This document shows positions 61,956 through 64,000 of a stretch of DNA of 64,000 nucleotides, in pieces (the stretch's first letter is position 1; each line of letters starts with the position of its first letter). This stretch comes from Mycobacterium sp. 1164966.3 (GTDB lineage: Bacteria; Actinomycetota; Actinomycetes; Mycobacteriales; Mycobacteriaceae), in assembly GCF_001665395.1 (NCBI RefSeq), contig NZ_LZSG01000005.1, forward strand, positions 124,001-188,000, in the 5' to 3' direction. The translations under genes were made by a program, and so were the position numbers. The notes beneath the pieces are model-generated. The model did not search any database. It was given only the letters and a program-made list of their open reading frames with translations, and was not told the origin of the DNA.

Positions 61956-62681
61956 TCAGCGGATCTGCAGGCATTGTCCGCCGTCGACGACGAGTTCGGA
62001 ACCGGTGATGAACGACGCTTCCGGCGAGACCAAAAACGCTACCGCGTCGGCAATCTCGGTGGGACGGCCGAGCCGTCCCAAGGTCGATGACCTGACCAGC
62101 CGCTGCTGGGTTGCGTCATCGAGCATCGGGGTGGCGACCGGCCCCGGGAATACGGCGTTGACGCGGATTCCGAAGGGCGCCAGCTCGGCCGCGGCGGTCT
62201 GGGTCAGTCCCCGCAATGCCCATTTCGACGAGCCGTAGGCGCAGTGCTGCGGAAAGGGGCGGATCGCCCCGGTACTGCAGATGTTCACGATGGCAGCGTC
62301 TTCCGCCTCACGCAGATGATCGAGCGCGGCATGCATGCCGAGGAAGGCGCCCAGACAGTTGACTCGCCAAGCGTTTTCGAAGTCCGCGACGGTCTCGTCG
62401 GCCAACGATGCGCGGTGTAACACCCCGGCATTGTTGACCAGCGTGGTCAGCGATCCGAATCGGTCGATGACGGTTTCGACGGCCGCCTCCCACTGTTGTG
62501 GCGAAGTCACGTCGAGTCCGATTCCGATCACGTCGCCGGTGCCCAACCCGTCCACCGCGGCAGAAAGCTCGTTTGAGCGCCGGTCGCAGGCGGCCACGCA
62601 ATAGCCTTGCGCCTCAAGCCGTTCGATGATCGCCCAGCCTTGACCTCCGGCCGCTCCGGTCACCAATGCCACACGTGTCAT
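61956..62681 (-). CDS. SDR-family oxidoreductase
   Basis: 241 aa. Classical SDR with VALVTGAAGGQGWAIIERL (cofactor motif), the acidic residue in CVAACDRRS favouring NAD, LVNNAGVLHRASL, the catalytic Ser in NICSTGAIRPF, YGSSK active site, and PGPVATPML. It ends VDGGQCLQIR, typical of the family. ATG 62681 is used; a GTG at 62687 overlapping the upstream stop (GTGA) is an equally plausible start. Last gene of an operon with a SnoaL-like protein, an HpcH/HpaI aldolase and an alcohol dehydrogenase-like gene. Substrate unknown. Confidence 0.9.
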   Translation of the reverse strand: MTRVALVTGAAGGQGWAIIERLEAQGYCVAACDRRSNELSAAVDGLGTGDVIGIGLDVTSPQQWEAAVETVIDRFGSLTTLVNNAGVLHRASLADETVADFENAWRVNCLGAFLGMHAALDHLREAEDAAIVNICSTGAIRPFPQHCAYGSSKWALRGLTQTAAAELAPFGIRVNAVFPGPVATPMLDDATQQRLVRSSTLGRLGRPTEIADAVAFLVSPEASFITGSELVVDGGQCLQIR

Positions 62682-62683
62682 GG

Positions 62684-63076
62684 TCACGGAACCTCGGGGG
62701 TGTCGGACAGGCCGTGGATGGTGACGAACCGGCATCGCCGCCGACGGAAGCGCCAGTAGCCGCCATCACGCACCAATTCGTCGTCGTACAGAGCTGGCCG
62801 AAGCTGCAGGCTGCCGGCCCGGACGAACAGCACCTGGGATCGAGCCGTCGCGGTATCGCCGTCGACATCGATCCGCGAGACTCCGGTCAGATGCAGCCCG
62901 TGAGGCGCCTCCCGGAACATGCCGCCGATACCCTGGCGCCCCGCGAAAGACTTCCCGTAGACCAGGAATTCGGAATCCTCGGCGAACAGTTCCACACACT
63001 GGTCGATGTCACCGGCGTCGAGTGAGAGCGCGTAGCGGGCAATTAGCTCGCGAATCGCAGCCTGGTCACCATTCAT
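62684..63076 (-). CDS. SnoaL/NTF2-like protein
   Basis: 130 aa. A cone-shaped NTF2-like fold is indicated by IRELIARYALSLDAGDIDQC, VELFAEDSEFLVYGKSFAGR, GISRID-like strands and the C-terminal WRFRRRRCRFVTIHGL. Relatives include SnoaL cyclases, steroid isomerase-like and aromatic-ring dioxygenase small-subunit proteins; catalytic activity cannot be assigned. The start overlaps the aldolase stop by 4 bp, and the SDR starts within a few bases of its own stop, so translation is coupled through the operon. Confidence 0.85.
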   Translation of the reverse strand: MNGDQAAIRELIARYALSLDAGDIDQCVELFAEDSEFLVYGKSFAGRQGIGGMFREAPHGLHLTGVSRIDVDGDTATARSQVLFVRAGSLQLRPALYDDELVRDGGYWRFRRRRCRFVTIHGLSDTPEVP

Positions 63077-63834
63077 TGCGCGGTCGCCTCACGAAGGTAA
63101 TCCGCTGCACCGCGCCGCAGCGCTTGTGATTCAGCGGCTAGGGTGACCATTCGAAAACCCAACTGGCACATGGCACGTCCGGCCTTGCCCTCGCCGGCAT
63201 GGACACCGGTGACCAGGCCGGCTGCCGTGGCGGTGCGATGGATGCGCACTATCGCATCCAGGACTTCTGGCTTTCTGGTCGCCCCGACGGCGTCGAAACC
63301 CATCGAGATGGCCAAATCGGCGGGGCCGACATAGATTCCGGCCAGGCCTTCGACGGCGCAGATTCGATCCAGGTCGGAGAGCGCGGCGCCCGTTTCGATC
63401 ATCGCGAATACGCTCACTCGAGATGCGAGGGCGGCGGCGTCGTAGCCCATGCTGGCGCGCAGCGGCCCAAAGCTGCGGATGCCCGACGGCGGATAACGGG
63501 TGGCGGCCACCGCCGCCGCCGCCTGCTCGGCAGACTCGATCATCGCGATGACGACGGCGTCGGCACCGGCGTCCAGCACCCGCCCGATCGGCGCCGGGGC
63601 GGCGTCGGGTAGTCGCACCACGGTGCCGATGGGCACATGTTCGATGTGGCGGAGCATCACGGCGATGCCCGCGTCGTCGAGGTACCCGTGCTGGGCGTCG
63701 AGACCGACGTAATCGTAACCGGCGCGAGCGAATTCGTCGGGGCCGATCATCGTCGGCCCGGTGATCCATCCACCAAAGAGCGGCGTTCCGCGGCTCAGCG
63801 CCCGCTGCAGGTTGCTGGTGAGGTTCTCGACCAT
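63073..63834 (-). CDS. HpcH/HpaI-family aldolase
   Basis: 253 aa class II-type pyruvate aldolase/citrate lyase beta family member. FGGWITGPTMIGPDEFARAG, DYVGLDAQHGYLDDAG (metal and base residues), the Arg/Glu-containing GADAVVIAMIESAEQAAAAV, and GLAGIYVGPADLAISMGF follow the 2-keto-3-deoxy-glucarate/HpaI aldolase pattern. It would cleave a 2-keto-4-hydroxy acid to pyruvate plus an aldehyde, which the flanking dehydrogenases could process. It starts 2 bp after the upstream gene stop. Confidence 0.88.
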   Translation of the reverse strand: MVENLTSNLQRALSRGTPLFGGWITGPTMIGPDEFARAGYDYVGLDAQHGYLDDAGIAVMLRHIEHVPIGTVVRLPDAAPAPIGRVLDAGADAVVIAMIESAEQAAAAVAATRYPPSGIRSFGPLRASMGYDAAALASRVSVFAMIETGAALSDLDRICAVEGLAGIYVGPADLAISMGFDAVGATRKPEVLDAIVRIHRTATAAGLVTGVHAGEGKAGRAMCQLGFRMVTLAAESQALRRGAADYLREATAQ

Positions 63835-63836
63835 GT

Positions 63837-64000
63837 TCAGTCCGCGATCGCGATCTTGACGCGCTCGGGAACGGGTCGGCAGGCCAGCTCGAACGCGGAC
63901 TGCACCTCGTCGACACCGAACGTGTGCGTCAGATATGCGCCGAGTAGCGCCGGATGCTCCGCGACGAACTTCCCGGCCGTTTCCAGCATCCGCCGTCTGT
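63837..64000 (-). CDS. Probable zinc-type alcohol dehydrogenase, C-terminal fragment
   Basis: Only the last 50 or so codons are in the window; the frame runs off the right edge. The visible C-terminus (MLETAGKFVAEHPALLGAYL, THTFGVDEVQSAFELACRP, VKIAIAD) resembles the end of medium-chain, threonine-dehydrogenase-like enzymes, where THTFGLDE and AFELA are common. It lies 2 bp before the aldolase gene, so it belongs to the same operon. The assignment rests on a short region and is tentative. Confidence 0.6.
   Translation of the reverse strand, partial: RRRMLETAGKFVAEHPALLGAYLTHTFGVDEVQSAFELACRPVPERVKIAIAD

Overview
The window is high-GC actinobacterial chromosome and almost certainly comes from a Mycobacterium, probably a slow grower. 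Gene after gene resembles the Mycobacterium tuberculosis (Mtb) block Rv0211 to Rv0162c, in the same order but inverted. Species was not determined. Orthology statements rest on recalled family knowledge and gene order, not on a database search. Coding density is very high, with many 4-bp ATGA/GTGA stop-start overlaps and several promoters that look leaderless (a -10 hexamer 6-7 nt before ATG/GTG).

Layout, left to right. (1) 1-1.2 kb: a divergent SDR/soxR pair with a SoxR-box-like promoter, then an unusual inverted array of 20-bp units and a terminator hairpin. (2) 1.2-7.4 kb: pckA, a coupled pair of degenerate dynamin-like GTPases, trmB and a NYN-domain gene. (3) 7.5-16.6 kb: mmpL3, an AI-2E-family permease, a YbhN-like membrane protein, mmpL11 and a small HTH protein. 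This is the mycolate export and heme uptake locus, but the secreted heme carrier gene known from Mtb (Rv0203) is absent. (4) 16.8-20.2 kb: omamB/omamA, divergent from the zinc metallopeptidase zmp1. (5) 20.2-26.4 kb: a molybdopterin oxidoreductase with its TetR regulator, two tandem L,D-transpeptidases and an MFS exporter. (6) 26.5-30.7 kb: the copper-responsive ricR and mymT genes, each with a RicR-type operator, around ilvD, a nitronate monooxygenase and an O-methyltransferase. (7) 30.7-41.6 kb: a GH3 glycosidase operon, monoacylglycerol lipase, sigG, an inserted dehydrogenase/IclR-like regulator pair, a pirin, a YhgE/Pip-like membrane protein and lprO. A second 20-bp-unit inverted array lies before lprO.

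(8) 41.7-57.3 kb: the complete mce1 lipid importer operon on the minus strand: fadD5, yrbE1A-yrbE1B, mce1A-F and four Mce-associated proteins, with an extra DUF1275 membrane gene 13 bp downstream of the last. The repressor gene mce1R is divergent from fadD5, and a 7-10-7 inverted repeat lies between them. OmamA/OmamB (region 4) are orphan Mce-associated proteins, so two separated loci contribute to Mce function. (9) 57.4-64 kb: mce1R, a START-like protein, a thioesterase divergent from adhE1, a DUF222-HNH (13E12-type) gene, and the start of a compact minus-strand operon (zinc ADH-like, HpcH/HpaI aldolase, SnoaL-like, SDR) that runs off the right edge.

Accessory features relative to the recalled Mtb order are the soxR/SDR pair, the second L,D-transpeptidase, the nitronate monooxygenase, the dehydrogenase/IclR pair, the DUF1275 gene, the DUF222-HNH gene and the right-edge operon. 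Apparently missing are Rv0203, Rv0188 and Rv0193c-Rv0195. No tRNA, rRNA, CRISPR array or intact insertion sequence was seen.
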